Shown here piece after piece: positions 16,593 to 24,862 of a stretch of 64,000 nucleotides of DNA. The DNA comes from an uncultured Clostridia bacterium (lineage in GTDB: Bacteria > Bacillota > Clostridia > Peptostreptococcales > Anaerovoracaceae): NCBI GenBank assembly GCA_934255135.1, contig CAKQMV010000005.1, positions 1-64,000 of the forward strand. The letters are read 5' to 3'. Position 1 is the stretch's first letter. Each line of letters opens with the position of its first letter. The position numbers were made by a program, and so were the translations under genes. The notes under the pieces are model-generated. The model had not been told where the DNA came from. It made no database searches and saw only the letters and a list, made by a program, of their open reading frames with translations.

Positions 16593-17216
16593 ATGGCAAA
16601 CATTACAATGCTAAACATGGCTGGCGAGGCTGTAGGTACAATCGAACTTAACGATGCTATCTTCGGAATCGAGCCAAATGAATACGCTGTACAGACTGTA
16701 GTAAAGAACATTCTTGCTAACAGAAGACAGGGAACTCAATCTGCTTTAGACAGAGGTGAGGTTAGAGGAGGCGGACGTAAGCCTTTCAGACAGAAGGGAA
16801 CAGGTCGCCACAGACAGGGTTCAACAACTGACCCATCACAGATCGGTGGAGGTGTCGTTTTCGCACCAAAGCCAAGAAGCTACAGATATTCAATTCCTAA
16901 GAAGCTGAGAAGACTTGCACTTAAGTCAGTTCTTTCAGCTAAGGTTGCTGACAACGAGCTCGTAGTAATCGATGAGCTTAAGTTCGAGGCTCCTAAGACT
17001 AAGGAAATGATTAAGGTCCTTGAGAACATCAAGGCTGAGAAGAAGGCGCTTATCGTTATGGATGAGAAGGACAACAACGTTGTTAAGTCAGCTTCAAACA
17101 TCCCTGGCGTAAGAACAGCTCTTGTAAACACAATTAATGTATATGACATTATGAACCACTATACACTTGTTCTTACAAAGGCTGCTGCTGAGAAGATTCA
17201 GGAGGTATATGCATAA
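16593..17216 (+). CDS. rplD: 50S ribosomal protein L4
   Basis: uL4, 207 residues, lining the exit tunnel. It shows the internal-loop motif RGGGRKPFRQKGTGRHRQG and the FAPKPRSYRYSIPKK segment. In Proteobacteria L4 represses the S10 operon through its leader; whether it reads the long leader seen here is unknown. The stop codon overlaps the rplW start by one base, so the two are probably translationally coupled. Confidence 0.98.
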   Translation: MANITMLNMAGEAVGTIELNDAIFGIEPNEYAVQTVVKNILANRRQGTQSALDRGEVRGGGRKPFRQKGTGRHRQGSTTDPSQIGGGVVFAPKPRSYRYSIPKKLRRLALKSVLSAKVADNELVVIDELKFEAPKTKEMIKVLENIKAEKKALIVMDEKDNNVVKSASNIPGVRTALVNTINVYDIMNHYTLVLTKAAAEKIQEVYA

Positions 17217-17506
17217 TGAAGACAGGTTACGACGTAATTATCAGACCTATCATCACTGAGAACAGTATGGATATGGCTTCTGACAAGAAATATGTGTTCA
17301 AGGTTGCTAAGGAGTCAAACAAGACTGAGATCAGAAAGGCTGTAGAGGAAATCTTCGGCGTTGAGGTAGCAAAGGTTAACACAGTAAACGTAAACGGTAA
17401 GACTAAGAGAATGGGAAGAACAGTTGGTAAGACTGCTTCTTACAAGAAGGCAATCGTTACTCTTACTGAGAACAGTAAAGAGATCGAGATCTTCCAGAAT
17501 CTATAA
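17216..17506 (+). CDS. rplW: 50S ribosomal protein L23
   Basis: uL23, 96 residues, at the tunnel exit where it docks signal recognition particle and trigger factor. Recognised from YDVIIRPIITENSM, the KYVFKV strand and the VNTVNVNGKTKRMGR loop. It overlaps the end of rplD by one base. Family-typical length. Confidence 0.97.
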   Translation: MKTGYDVIIRPIITENSMDMASDKKYVFKVAKESNKTEIRKAVEEIFGVEVAKVNTVNVNGKTKRMGRTVGKTASYKKAIVTLTENSKEIEIFQNL

Positions 17507-17524
17507 GACAGGAGGAAGTAAGAA

Positions 17525-18358
17525 ATGGGAATTAAGAAGTATAAACCAATTACTCCGGGTCTTAGAGGAATGTCAGTTTCCACTTTCGAGGAAATCACAA
17601 CTAAGACTCCTGAGAAGTCTCTTACAGTAACTCTCAAGAAGAATTCAGGAAGAAACGTAAGAGGTAAGATCACAGTAAGACACAGAGGTGGCGGATACAG
17701 ACCTAAGTACAGAATCATTGATTTCAAGAGAAACAAGGATGGTATCCCAGCAACTGTTAAGACTATCGAGTACGATCCAAACAGAACAGCTAACATCGCA
17801 CTGCTTAGCTACGCTGACGGAGAGAAGAGATACATCATCGCTCCTAAGGGACTTCAGGTTGGAAACGTTGTAGTTTCAGGACCTGACGCAGATATCAAGC
17901 CAGGAAATGCACTTCCAATTGCTAACATTCCACTTGGTACAATCATTCACAACATCGAGCTCAAGCCTGGTAAGGGTGGCCAGCTTGCAAGATCTGCAGG
18001 TAACGGTGCTCAGCTCATGGCTAAGGAAGGTCAGTACGCACAGGTTAGACTCCCTTCCGGCGAGGTAAGAATGGTAAGAATCGAGTGCAGAGCTACTATC
18101 GGAGAGGTTGGTAACTCAGATCACGCTAACATCTCAATCGGTAAGGCTGGTAGAAAGAGACACATGGGCTGGAGACCTACAGTAAGAGGTTCTGTAATGA
18201 ACCCTAACGATCACCCACACGGAGGTGGAGAAGGTAGAGCTCCTATCGGTCGTAAGGGACCAGTTACTCCTTGGGGTAAGCCTGCTCTTGGATACAAGAC
18301 ACGTAAGAAGAACAAGGATTCTAACAAGTACATTGTTAGAAGAAGAAATAGCAAGTAG
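17525..18358 (+). CDS. rplB: 50S ribosomal protein L2
   Basis: uL2, 277 residues, required for subunit joining and peptidyl transfer. Characteristic segments are GIKKYKPITPGLRGMS, the RHRGGGYRPKYR loop, and the C-terminal GWRPTVRGSVMNPNDHPHGG with the universally conserved histidine region. An AGGAGG site lies upstream. Confidence 0.98.
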   Translation: MGIKKYKPITPGLRGMSVSTFEEITTKTPEKSLTVTLKKNSGRNVRGKITVRHRGGGYRPKYRIIDFKRNKDGIPATVKTIEYDPNRTANIALLSYADGEKRYIIAPKGLQVGNVVVSGPDADIKPGNALPIANIPLGTIIHNIELKPGKGGQLARSAGNGAQLMAKEGQYAQVRLPSGEVRMVRIECRATIGEVGNSDHANISIGKAGRKRHMGWRPTVRGSVMNPNDHPHGGGEGRAPIGRKGPVTPWGKPALGYKTRKKNKDSNKYIVRRRNSK

Positions 18359-18372
18359 GGAAGGAGCATATA

Positions 18373-18645
18373 ATGGGAAGATCGCTTAAGAAGGGCCCAT
18401 TCGTAAACCAGAAACTCCTCAAGAGAATTGAAGAGATGAATGCGGCTAACGAAAAGAACGTTATCAAGACATGGTCAAGACCATCAACAATTTTCCCTCA
18501 GATGATCGGTCACACAATTGCTGTTCATGATGGAAGAAAGCATGTGCCTGTATACATTACTGAGGATATGGTAGGACACAGACTTGGAGAGTTTGCTCCA
18601 ACTAGAACTTATAAGGGTCACGTTGCTGACGGTAAGAGAAAGTAG
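18373..18645 (+). CDS. rpsS: 30S ribosomal protein S19
   Basis: uS19, 90 residues, in the 30S head contacting S13. Diagnostic motifs are SLKKGPFVNQKLL, TWSRPSTIFPQMIGHT and VGHRLGEFAPTRTYKGH. Preceded by GGAAGGAG. Confidence 0.98.
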   Translation: MGRSLKKGPFVNQKLLKRIEEMNAANEKNVIKTWSRPSTIFPQMIGHTIAVHDGRKHVPVYITEDMVGHRLGEFAPTRTYKGHVADGKRK

Positions 18646-18669
18646 TAACAGAAAGGAGAGTTGACAATT

Positions 18670-19044
18670 ATGGAAGCAAAAGCAATTGCTAAATACGTAA
18701 GAATGTCTTCAAGTAAGCTCAAGCCTGTTGCTGATCTCGTAAGAGGTAAGGACCTGAACGAAGCACTAACAATTCTCAAGTTCATGCCTGGTAAGGGTGC
18801 TGAGCTTGTAGAGAAAGTTGTAAAGTCAGCTGCTGCAAACGCAGAGAACAATCACGATATGAACCCAGATAACCTCTACGTTGCTGAGGTTTATGCTAAC
18901 CAGGGACCAACAATGAAGAGATTCAGACCTGGAGCACAGGGCAGAGCCGGAATGATTCTTAAGAGAACAAGCCACATCGGCGTTACTCTTAGAGAGAAGG
19001 CAGTAACAGTAGAAGGAGGTTCACCAGATGGGTCAGAAGGTTAA
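18670..19044 (+). CDS. rplV: 50S ribosomal protein L22
   Basis: uL22, 124 residues, whose beta hairpin lines the exit tunnel near macrolide sites. Recognised from AIAKYVRMSSSKLKPVADLVRG and MKRFRPGAQGRAGMILKRTSHI. The ATG at 18670 is preferred over the in-frame TTG at 18661 because AAGGAGAG lies directly against the TTG, leaving no spacer. Its last 17 bp overlap rpsC. Confidence 0.96.
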   Translation: MEAKAIAKYVRMSSSKLKPVADLVRGKDLNEALTILKFMPGKGAELVEKVVKSAAANAENNHDMNPDNLYVAEVYANQGPTMKRFRPGAQGRAGMILKRTSHIGVTLREKAVTVEGGSPDGSEG

Positions 19045-19897
19045 TCCACATGGACTGAGAGTCGGAGTTAACAAAGAGTGGAGCTCCAAGTGGTATGCAG
19101 ACAAGAATACATTTGCAGATTACCTCTCAGAGGATAATAAGGTAAGAACATTTGTAAAGAAGAAGCTTTACAACGCAGGCGTATCAAAGGTTGTTATTGA
19201 GAGACCTGCTGCTGATAAGATCAAGGTTATCGTACTTGTTGCAAGACCTGGAATGGTAATCGGAAGATCAGGAGAGGGAATCGAGGAGTTCAAGAAGTCA
19301 CTCGCTAAGATGACTGGCAAGAACGTTGAGGTTTCTATCGAGGAAGTAAGAAGAGCTGAGCTTGACGCACAGCTTACTGCAGAGAGCGTTGCACAGGCAC
19401 TCGAGAGAAGAACTTCTTTCAGAAGAGCTATGAAGCAGGCTATCGGCAGAACTATGAAGGCTAACGCTAAGGGTATCAAGATTCTTTGCTCAGGAAGACT
19501 CGGTGGTGCTGAAATCGCTAGAAGCGAGAAGTACGCAGAGGGTAACGTTCCACTACACACACTCAGAGCTGATATCGATTATGGATTTGCTGAGGCAGAT
19601 ACTACATACGGTAAGATCGGTGTTAAGGTATGGATCAACCACGGAGAGATCCTTGACAAGGGCCTAAAGGAAATCGTTCCTGAATTCAAGGCTGAGAGAA
19701 GAGACAAGAAGTCCAGAAGAAATGACAAGAGGGACAGAAAGAGATCTTCATACGAAGGAAGAAACAGAAGACCTGATGGTCGTGATGCTAAGCCTGAGGT
19801 AAAGCCTGCTACTACAAGAGTTAGAAAGGCACCTAAGGTTGAGGCACCTGTAGTTGAGGCTCCAGCAGTTGAGGCTGAAGAGACTACAGAAGCATAA
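19028..19897 (+). CDS. rpsC: 30S ribosomal protein S3 with a long charged C-terminal extension
   Basis: uS3, 289 residues, at the mRNA entry channel. The core is typical: GQKVNPHGLRVGVN, a KH domain with VLVARPGMVIGRSGEGIEEF, and GRLGGAEIARSEKYAEG. After about residue 222 it has roughly 65 extra residues: first strongly basic (RRDKKSRRNDKRDRKRSS), then Ala/Pro/Glu-rich. Similar low-complexity tails occur in some clostridia and other bacteria, but this one is long. GGAGG precedes the ATG inside the end of rplV. Confidence 0.97.
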   Translation: MGQKVNPHGLRVGVNKEWSSKWYADKNTFADYLSEDNKVRTFVKKKLYNAGVSKVVIERPAADKIKVIVLVARPGMVIGRSGEGIEEFKKSLAKMTGKNVEVSIEEVRRAELDAQLTAESVAQALERRTSFRRAMKQAIGRTMKANAKGIKILCSGRLGGAEIARSEKYAEGNVPLHTLRADIDYGFAEADTTYGKIGVKVWINHGEILDKGLKEIVPEFKAERRDKKSRRNDKRDRKRSSYEGRNRRPDGRDAKPEVKPATTRVRKAPKVEAPVVEAPAVEAEETTEA

Positions 19898-19922
19898 GAA
19901 TTGAAGAAAGGAGATACTTGCC

Positions 19923-20351
19923 ATGTTAATGCCAAAGCGCGTTAAACGTAGAAGAGTCCACAGAGGCAGAATGAAGGGTATTGCAACTAAGGGTAATACC
20001 GTTACATATGGAACTTATGGTCTTATGGCAGAGGACCGTGGTTGGATCGATTCTAAGCAGATCGAGGCAGCCAGAATTGCCATGACAAGATCCATCAAGA
20101 GAGGCGGAAAAGTATATATCAAGATTTTCCCAAGCAAGCCAATTACAAAGAAGCCTGCAGGAGTACGTATGGGATCCGGAAAGGGTTCACCGGAGTACTG
20201 GGTAGCAGTTGTAAAGCCAGGTAGAGTTATGTTCGAGATCGAAGGTGTATCTGAGGAGGCAGCAAGAGAGGCGCTTAGACTTGCGTCATACAAGCTCCCA
20301 ATCAAGTGCAAGTTCGTTATCAAAGGACAGGAGCATGGAGGTAACGAATAA
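19923..20351 (+). CDS. rplP: 50S ribosomal protein L16
   Basis: uL16, 142 residues, near the A site and binding 5S/23S RNA. MLMPKRVKRRRVHRGRMKG, FPSKPITKKPAGVRMGSGKG and PEYWVAVVKPGRVMFEI are diagnostic. AAGGAG precedes the ATG. The stop overlaps the rpmC start by one base. Confidence 0.98.
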   Translation: MLMPKRVKRRRVHRGRMKGIATKGNTVTYGTYGLMAEDRGWIDSKQIEAARIAMTRSIKRGGKVYIKIFPSKPITKKPAGVRMGSGKGSPEYWVAVVKPGRVMFEIEGVSEEAAREALRLASYKLPIKCKFVIKGQEHGGNE

Positions 20352-20542
20352 TGGATCTGAATAAGATTAGAAAGATGACAGATCAGGAAAGAGTTGCTGA
20401 GCTTAATAGAATGAAGCAGGAGCTCTTTAACCTGAGATTCCAGCACGTTACTGGTCAGCTCGAGAACCCAGTAAAGATGCGTGAGGTTAAGAGAGATATC
20501 GCTAGAGTAAAGACTATCATCAGAGAGAGCGAAAACAACTAA
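20351..20542 (+). CDS. rpmC: 50S ribosomal protein L29
   Basis: uL29, 63 residues, a two-helix protein at the tunnel exit beside L23. The motif ELNRMKQELFNLRFQHVTGQLENP is diagnostic in its order and spacing. It is translationally coupled to rplP by a one-base overlap. Confidence 0.97.
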   Translation: MDLNKIRKMTDQERVAELNRMKQELFNLRFQHVTGQLENPVKMREVKRDIARVKTIIRESENN

Positions 20543-20563
20543 TACGAAAGGAGGATGAAATAG

Positions 20564-20818
20564 ATGGAAAGAAATAGAAGAAAGACAAGAATTGGAATCG
20601 TTTCAAGCGATAAGATGGATAAGACAATTGTTGTTGCTACAGAAGAAATCATTAGACATTCTCTTTACGGAAAGGGTGTTAAGAGAACTAAGAAGTTCAA
20701 GGCGCACGATGAGGAGAACATCTGTGGTATCGGCGATAAGGTACTGATTATGGAGACTAAGCCAATCTCAAAGGATAAGAGATGGAGACTAGTCGAGATT
20801 ATTGAGAAGGCTAAGTAA
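20564..20818 (+). CDS. rpsQ: 30S ribosomal protein S17
   Basis: uS17, 84 residues, a primary 16S binder. Recognised from RKTRIGIVSSDKMDKTIVV, KRTKKFKAHDEEN and IGDKVLIMETKPISKDKRW. AAAGGAGG lies upstream. Confidence 0.98.
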   Translation: MERNRRKTRIGIVSSDKMDKTIVVATEEIIRHSLYGKGVKRTKKFKAHDEENICGIGDKVLIMETKPISKDKRWRLVEIIEKAK

Positions 20819-20832
20819 GGAGGCAACATAGA

Positions 20833-21207
20833 ATGATCCAGACAGAAACAAGATTAAGAGTTGCCGACAACTCAGGAGCTAAGGAACTGCTCTGCATCAG
20901 AATCCTTGGCGGTACAGGCAGAAGATATGCTAACATCGGTGATATAATCGTTTGCTCAGTAAAGGATGCAACACCTGGTGGTACTGTTAAGAAGGGTGAC
21001 GTTGTCAAGGCAGTTGTAGTAAGAAGTAAGCGCGGCACAAGAAGACCAGACGGAAGCTATGTGAAGTTTGATCAGAACGCTGCAGTTATCATTAAGGACA
21101 GAAACGACAAGAACCCAGTAGGTACACGTATCTTTGGACCTGTTGCTAGAGAGCTTAGAGATAACGGCTTCATGAAAATCGTGTCACTGGCACCGGAAGT
21201 ATTATAA
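20833..21207 (+). CDS. rplN: 50S ribosomal protein L14
   Basis: uL14, 124 residues, at the subunit interface forming bridge B8. Diagnostic segments are TRLRVADNSGAKELLCIRIL and DGSYVKFDQNAAVII followed by NPVGTRIFGPVARELR. AAGGAGG is present. This starts the spc-type part of the cluster. Confidence 0.98.
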   Translation: MIQTETRLRVADNSGAKELLCIRILGGTGRRYANIGDIIVCSVKDATPGGTVKKGDVVKAVVVRSKRGTRRPDGSYVKFDQNAAVIIKDRNDKNPVGTRIFGPVARELRDNGFMKIVSLAPEVL

Positions 21208-21219
21208 GGAGGCCTATAG

Positions 21220-21525
21220 ATGCAGATTAAGAAGAATGATACAGTAGTAGTTATTGCAGGAAAGGATAAGGGTAAGACCGGAACTGTCCTCAAGGCTATT
21301 CCTAAGAAGAACAAGGTTGTTGTTGAGGGTGTAAACGTGCAGACTAAGCATGCTAAGGCATCAAGAACATCAGCTTCAGAGATCAAGCACATCGAGGGAC
21401 CTATTGATGCTTCAAACGTAATGTTTTACGATAAGAAGGCTAAGCAGGCAACAAGACTTGGTGTTGAAATCAAAGATGGTAAGAAGGTAAGAGTCTCAAA
21501 GAAGACTGGTGCCATTGTAGACTAG
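21220..21525 (+). CDS. rplX: 50S ribosomal protein L24
   Basis: uL24, 101 residues, an assembly initiator with a KOW motif: KKNDTVVVIAGKDKGKTG. The segment VVEGVNVQTKHAK is also family-typical. AAGGAGG precedes the ATG. Confidence 0.97.
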   Translation: MQIKKNDTVVVIAGKDKGKTGTVLKAIPKKNKVVVEGVNVQTKHAKASRTSASEIKHIEGPIDASNVMFYDKKAKQATRLGVEIKDGKKVRVSKKTGAIVD

Positions 21526-21543
21526 GAAAGGAGATAATCAAAG

Positions 21544-22086
21544 ATGGAAATCAGACTTAAAGATAAGTACAAGAGCGAAGTCTTCCAGGCTATGAACGAT
21601 AAGTTCAATTACTCCAATCCTATGGATGTTCCAAAGCTTACTAAGATTACAATCAATATGGGTCTTAGCGAGGCTAAGGATAATGCAAAGATTCTTGACT
21701 CAGCAGTTAAGGAGCTGGCACTTATCTCAGGACAGAAGCCTGTAGTGACTAGAGCTAGAAAGTCAATCGCTAACTTCAAGGTAAGAGCAGGAATGCCTGT
21801 TGGTGCTAAGGTTACTCTCAGAGGAGACAGAATGTACACATTCGCTGACAAGCTGTTTAACCTTTCACTTCCAAGAGTAAGAGACTTCAAGGGACTCAGC
21901 AAGAACTCATTTGACGGTAGAGGTAACTACTCAATGGGTCTCAAGGAGCAGCTCATCTTCCCTGAAATCGTTTACGATGATGTAGAGACAATCAAGGGAA
22001 TGAATATTGTATTCACAACAACAGCAAAGACTGACGAGGAAGCATATGCACTCCTCGAGATGCTCGGAATGCCGTTTGAGAAGTAA
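21544..22086 (+). CDS. rplE: 50S ribosomal protein L5
   Basis: uL5, 180 residues, binding 5S RNA and P-site tRNA. Recognised from the internal GQKPVVTRARKSIANFKVR, GMPVGAKVTLRGDRMY and the C-terminal TTAKTDEEAYALLEMLGMPF. Family-typical length and order. Confidence 0.98.
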   Translation: MEIRLKDKYKSEVFQAMNDKFNYSNPMDVPKLTKITINMGLSEAKDNAKILDSAVKELALISGQKPVVTRARKSIANFKVRAGMPVGAKVTLRGDRMYTFADKLFNLSLPRVRDFKGLSKNSFDGRGNYSMGLKEQLIFPEIVYDDVETIKGMNIVFTTTAKTDEEAYALLEMLGMPFEK

Positions 22087-22098
22087 TAGGAGGGTAAT

Positions 22099-22284
22099 AT
22101 GGCAAAGACTGCATTAAAGGTAAAGCAGGCAAGAAAGCCTAAGTACTCAACAAGGGCTTATACAAGATGCAAGGTTTGTGGAAGACCACATTCTGTTCTG
22201 AAGAAGTACGGCATCTGCCGTATCTGCTTCAGAGAGCTTGCTTACAAGGGAGAGATTCCTGGAGTAAAGAAGGCAAGCTGGTAA
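22099..22284 (+). CDS. rpsZ: 30S ribosomal protein S14, zinc-binding type Z
   Basis: uS14 of the short, zinc-binding type: 61 residues with two Cys pairs, CKVCGRP and CRICF, typical of Firmicutes. The 68-bp gap downstream to rpsH is long for this operon and holds a hairpin. Confidence 0.97.
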   Translation: MAKTALKVKQARKPKYSTRAYTRCKVCGRPHSVLKKYGICRICFRELAYKGEIPGVKKASW

Positions 22285-22301
22285 ACGTTAATTTACGAAG
22301 G

Positions 22302-22323
22302 CCCACCGCATAGGGCGGTTGGG
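22302..22323 (+). promoter_or_regulatory. Intercistronic hairpin between rpsZ and rpsH
   Basis: CCCACCGC at 22302-22309 faces GCGGT-TGGG at 22315-22323 across a short loop, in a 68-bp gap ahead of rpsH. In Escherichia coli S8 represses the spc operon at a hairpin near rplE; whether this hairpin has that role is speculative. Confidence 0.35.
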
Positions 22324-22352
22324 AACCACGCAAAGAAAGGAGAAACACTGTT

Positions 22353-22751
22353 ATGGCAATGACAGATCCAATAGCTGATATGCTAACAAGAATCAGAAAC
22401 GCCAACACTGCAGGTCACAAGACTGTTGACGTTCCTGCTTCAAAGATGAAGAAGTCAATCGCTGAGATTCTTCTCAAGGAAGGATTCATTTCAAACTATG
22501 AGGTTGTTTCAGACAACGCTCAGGGCACAATCAAGATTGAGCTTAAGTATGGTCCTAACAAGGAGAAGACAATCTACGGAATTAAGAAGATTTCAAAGCC
22601 AGGCCTTAGAGTTTACGCTAAGGCTGACAGAGTACCTAAGGTACTTGGTGGACTCGGAATTGCAATCCTGTCAACTTCAAACGGAGTAATCACTGACAAG
22701 GAAGCAAGAAAGCTAAGAGTCGGCGGAGAAGTAATTTGTTACGTATGGTAG
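22353..22751 (+). CDS. rpsH: 30S ribosomal protein S8
   Basis: uS8, 132 residues, a primary 16S binder and a known autoregulator of spc operons. Diagnostic motifs are MTDPIADMLTRIRNA, ISKPGLRVY and GLGIAILSTSNGVITDKEAR. An AAAGGAG site precedes the ATG. Confidence 0.98.
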   Translation: MAMTDPIADMLTRIRNANTAGHKTVDVPASKMKKSIAEILLKEGFISNYEVVSDNAQGTIKIELKYGPNKEKTIYGIKKISKPGLRVYAKADRVPKVLGGLGIAILSTSNGVITDKEARKLRVGGEVICYVW

Positions 22752-22763
22752 GAGGAATAAACG

Positions 22764-23306
22764 ATGTCAAGAATAGGTAGAAGACCAATCGCTATCCCTG
22801 CCGGCGTAGAAGTTATGGTAGAGGATGGCAACAACATCAGAGTTAAGGGGCCTATGGGCGAGCTTTGTGAGCAGGTATGCGAGAACATTACTGTTACAGT
22901 AGCTGACGGCACAGTTGAGGTTACTAGACCTGATGATACAAGAGTAAACAGATCACAGCACGGACTCGCTAGAACACTTATCGCTAATATGATCGAGGGT
23001 GTTACTAACGGATATCAGAAGAAGCTTATCATCAACGGTGTAGGTTACTCAGTTTCTAAGTCAGGAAACGCACTTACACTTAAGCTTGGATTCTCTCATC
23101 CTGTAGTTCTTGAAGATCCAGAAGGAATTACAACTGAGGCTCCTGATGCAACAACTGTAATCGTAAAGGGAATCGATAAGGCGCTCGTAGGAAACTATGC
23201 TGCTAACATCAGAAAGTGGAGAGCACCAGAACCTTACAAGGGCAAGGGTATCCTATACGATGGAGAAGTTGTTCATAAGAAAGAAGGAAAGGGCGCATCA
23301 GCGTAA
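22764..23306 (+). CDS. rplF: 50S ribosomal protein L6
   Basis: uL6, 180 residues, near the sarcin-ricin loop. Recognised from SRIGRRPIAIPAGVEV, KLGFSHPV and the C-terminal IRKWRAPEPYKGKGILYDGE. GGAGG lies upstream. Confidence 0.98.
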   Translation: MSRIGRRPIAIPAGVEVMVEDGNNIRVKGPMGELCEQVCENITVTVADGTVEVTRPDDTRVNRSQHGLARTLIANMIEGVTNGYQKKLIINGVGYSVSKSGNALTLKLGFSHPVVLEDPEGITTEAPDATTVIVKGIDKALVGNYAANIRKWRAPEPYKGKGILYDGEVVHKKEGKGASA

Positions 23307-23324
23307 AGAAGGGAGGATTAGAAA

Positions 23325-23690
23325 ATGGCAAATACTAGCAGAAATGATAGAAGACTCAAGAGACATGCAAGAGTCAGAAAGAACCTTTTCGGAACTCCTG
23401 AGAAGCCTAGAATGTGTGTGTTCAGATCAAATAAGAACATCTCAGTTCAGGTTATCGATGATGTTAACGGCGTAACACTTTGCTCAGCATCATCACTTGA
23501 GAAGGAACTCAAGGGAACAATCGAGAATGGCGGCAACAAGAACGCTGCTAAGATCGTTGGTAAGGTTTGTGGAGAGAGAGCTGTAGCAAAGGGCATTAAG
23601 CAGGTTGCATTTGACAGAGCCGGATATCTTTATCACGGAAGAGTTAAAGAGCTTGCTGACGGCGCACGTGAGGCTGGATTAGAATTCTAA
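23325..23690 (+). CDS. rplR: 50S ribosomal protein L18
   Basis: uL18, 121 residues, binding 5S rRNA. It shows RHARVRKNLFGTPEKPRMCV, SNKNISVQVIDD and FDRAGYLYHGRVKELADGAR. GGGAGG precedes the ATG. Confidence 0.98.
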   Translation: MANTSRNDRRLKRHARVRKNLFGTPEKPRMCVFRSNKNISVQVIDDVNGVTLCSASSLEKELKGTIENGGNKNAAKIVGKVCGERAVAKGIKQVAFDRAGYLYHGRVKELADGAREAGLEF

Positions 23691-23704
23691 TGGGAGGATA
23701 CGGA

Positions 23705-24208
23705 ATGCGTACTAGAATTGATGCATCCAAGCTTGAGCTTACTGAAACTATTGTAAACATCAGAAGAGTTGCAAAGACAGTTAAGGGCGGAAGAAACATG
23801 AGATTCTCTGTAACTGTAGTTGTAGGTGATGGTGCAGGTCACGTAGGTGTTGGTCTCGGAAAGGCAGTAGAAATTCCTGAGGCAGTAAGAAAAGCAACTG
23901 AAGATGCTAAGAAGAAACTGATTTACGTTCCTACTGTAGGAACAACAATTCCTCACGAGATTGAGGGAATTTTCGGAGCTGGAAGAGTTCTGATTATGCC
24001 AGCTGCTAAGGGTACTGGAGTTATCGCAGGATCATCTGTAAGAACAGTACTTGAGGCTGCAGGACTTAAGGACGTAAGAGCTAAGAATCTTGGCTCATCA
24101 AACACAGGAAACATGGCAAGAGCAACAATCGCAGGACTTTCAAACCTTGTTACTGCTGAGGAAGTTGCAGCACGTCGTGGACTTACTGTAGAAGAAGTTA
24201 TCGGATAG
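23705..24208 (+). CDS. rpsE: 30S ribosomal protein S5
   Basis: uS5, 167 residues, a translational fidelity protein at the mRNA entry. Recognised from VNIRRVAKTVKGGRNMRF, GHVGVGLGKAVEIPEAVRK and PAAKGTGVIAGSSVR. The ATG at 23705 is chosen because GGGAGG ends 7 nt before it; the ATG at 23690 overlaps the rplR stop and places the same GGGAGG inside the gene. Confidence 0.96.
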   Translation: MRTRIDASKLELTETIVNIRRVAKTVKGGRNMRFSVTVVVGDGAGHVGVGLGKAVEIPEAVRKATEDAKKKLIYVPTVGTTIPHEIEGIFGAGRVLIMPAAKGTGVIAGSSVRTVLEAAGLKDVRAKNLGSSNTGNMARATIAGLSNLVTAEEVAARRGLTVEEVIG

Positions 24209-24222
24209 GAGGGTAAACAAAA

Positions 24223-24405
24223 ATGGCAAAGACTTTAAAGATTACTTTAGTAAAGAGCCCTATTGGTTGCCAGCCTAAGCAGAGGAAGACTGTTGAAGCA
24301 CTCGGACTGAAGAAGCTTAATCGTTCAGTTGAGCTAGCTGATTGCCCAGCTACTAGAGGCGCAATCGCTAAGGTTTCTCATCTTCTTAAGGTTGAAGAGC
24401 TGTAA
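24223..24405 (+). CDS. rpmD: 50S ribosomal protein L30
   Basis: uL30, 60 residues. LKITLVKSPIGCQPKQRKTV and LGLKKLNRSVEL are family-typical. GGAGGG precedes the ATG and the gene is followed closely by rplO. Confidence 0.97.
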   Translation: MAKTLKITLVKSPIGCQPKQRKTVEALGLKKLNRSVELADCPATRGAIAKVSHLLKVEEL

Positions 24406-24420
24406 GGAGGATTGGAAACT

Positions 24421-24861
24421 ATGAGACTTCACGAGTTAAAGATAGCAGAGGGTTCAACTAAGGCTCCAAAGAGAGTTGGACGTGGTCAGGGATCTGGCCT
24501 CGGAACAACTGCCGGCAGAGGTATGAATGGTCAGAACTCAAGAAGCGGCGGCGGAGTAAGACTTGGATTCGAGGGTGGACAGATGCCACTCTACAGAAGA
24601 CTTCCTAAGAGAGGATTTACAAACCATTTCGCAAAGGTTTATTCTGAAATCAACGTTAAGGATCTTAACAGATTTGAGGATGGAGCAGTTGTAGATTGCT
24701 GCGCTCTCATCGAGGCTGGACTTGTTAAGCAGGTTAAGGACGGAGTAAAGGTTCTAGGTAACGGAGAGCTTACAAAGAAGCTTACTGTTAAGGCTGCTAA
24801 GTTCAGCAAGACAGCTGTTGAGAAGATCGAGGCAGCTGGCGGAAAGGTAGAGGTACTCTAG
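24421..24861 (+). CDS. rplO: 50S ribosomal protein L15
   Basis: uL15, 146 residues, a late assembly protein. It starts MRLHELKIAEGSTKAPKR and has the glycine-rich GRGQGSGLGTTAGRG and GFEGGQMPLYRRLPKRGF motifs. The ATG at 24421 is preferred over the TTG at 24412, which lies only one base after AAGGAGG. Confidence 0.97.
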   Translation: MRLHELKIAEGSTKAPKRVGRGQGSGLGTTAGRGMNGQNSRSGGGVRLGFEGGQMPLYRRLPKRGFTNHFAKVYSEINVKDLNRFEDGAVVDCCALIEAGLVKQVKDGVKVLGNGELTKKLTVKAAKFSKTAVEKIEAAGGKVEVL

Positions 24862-24862
24862 G

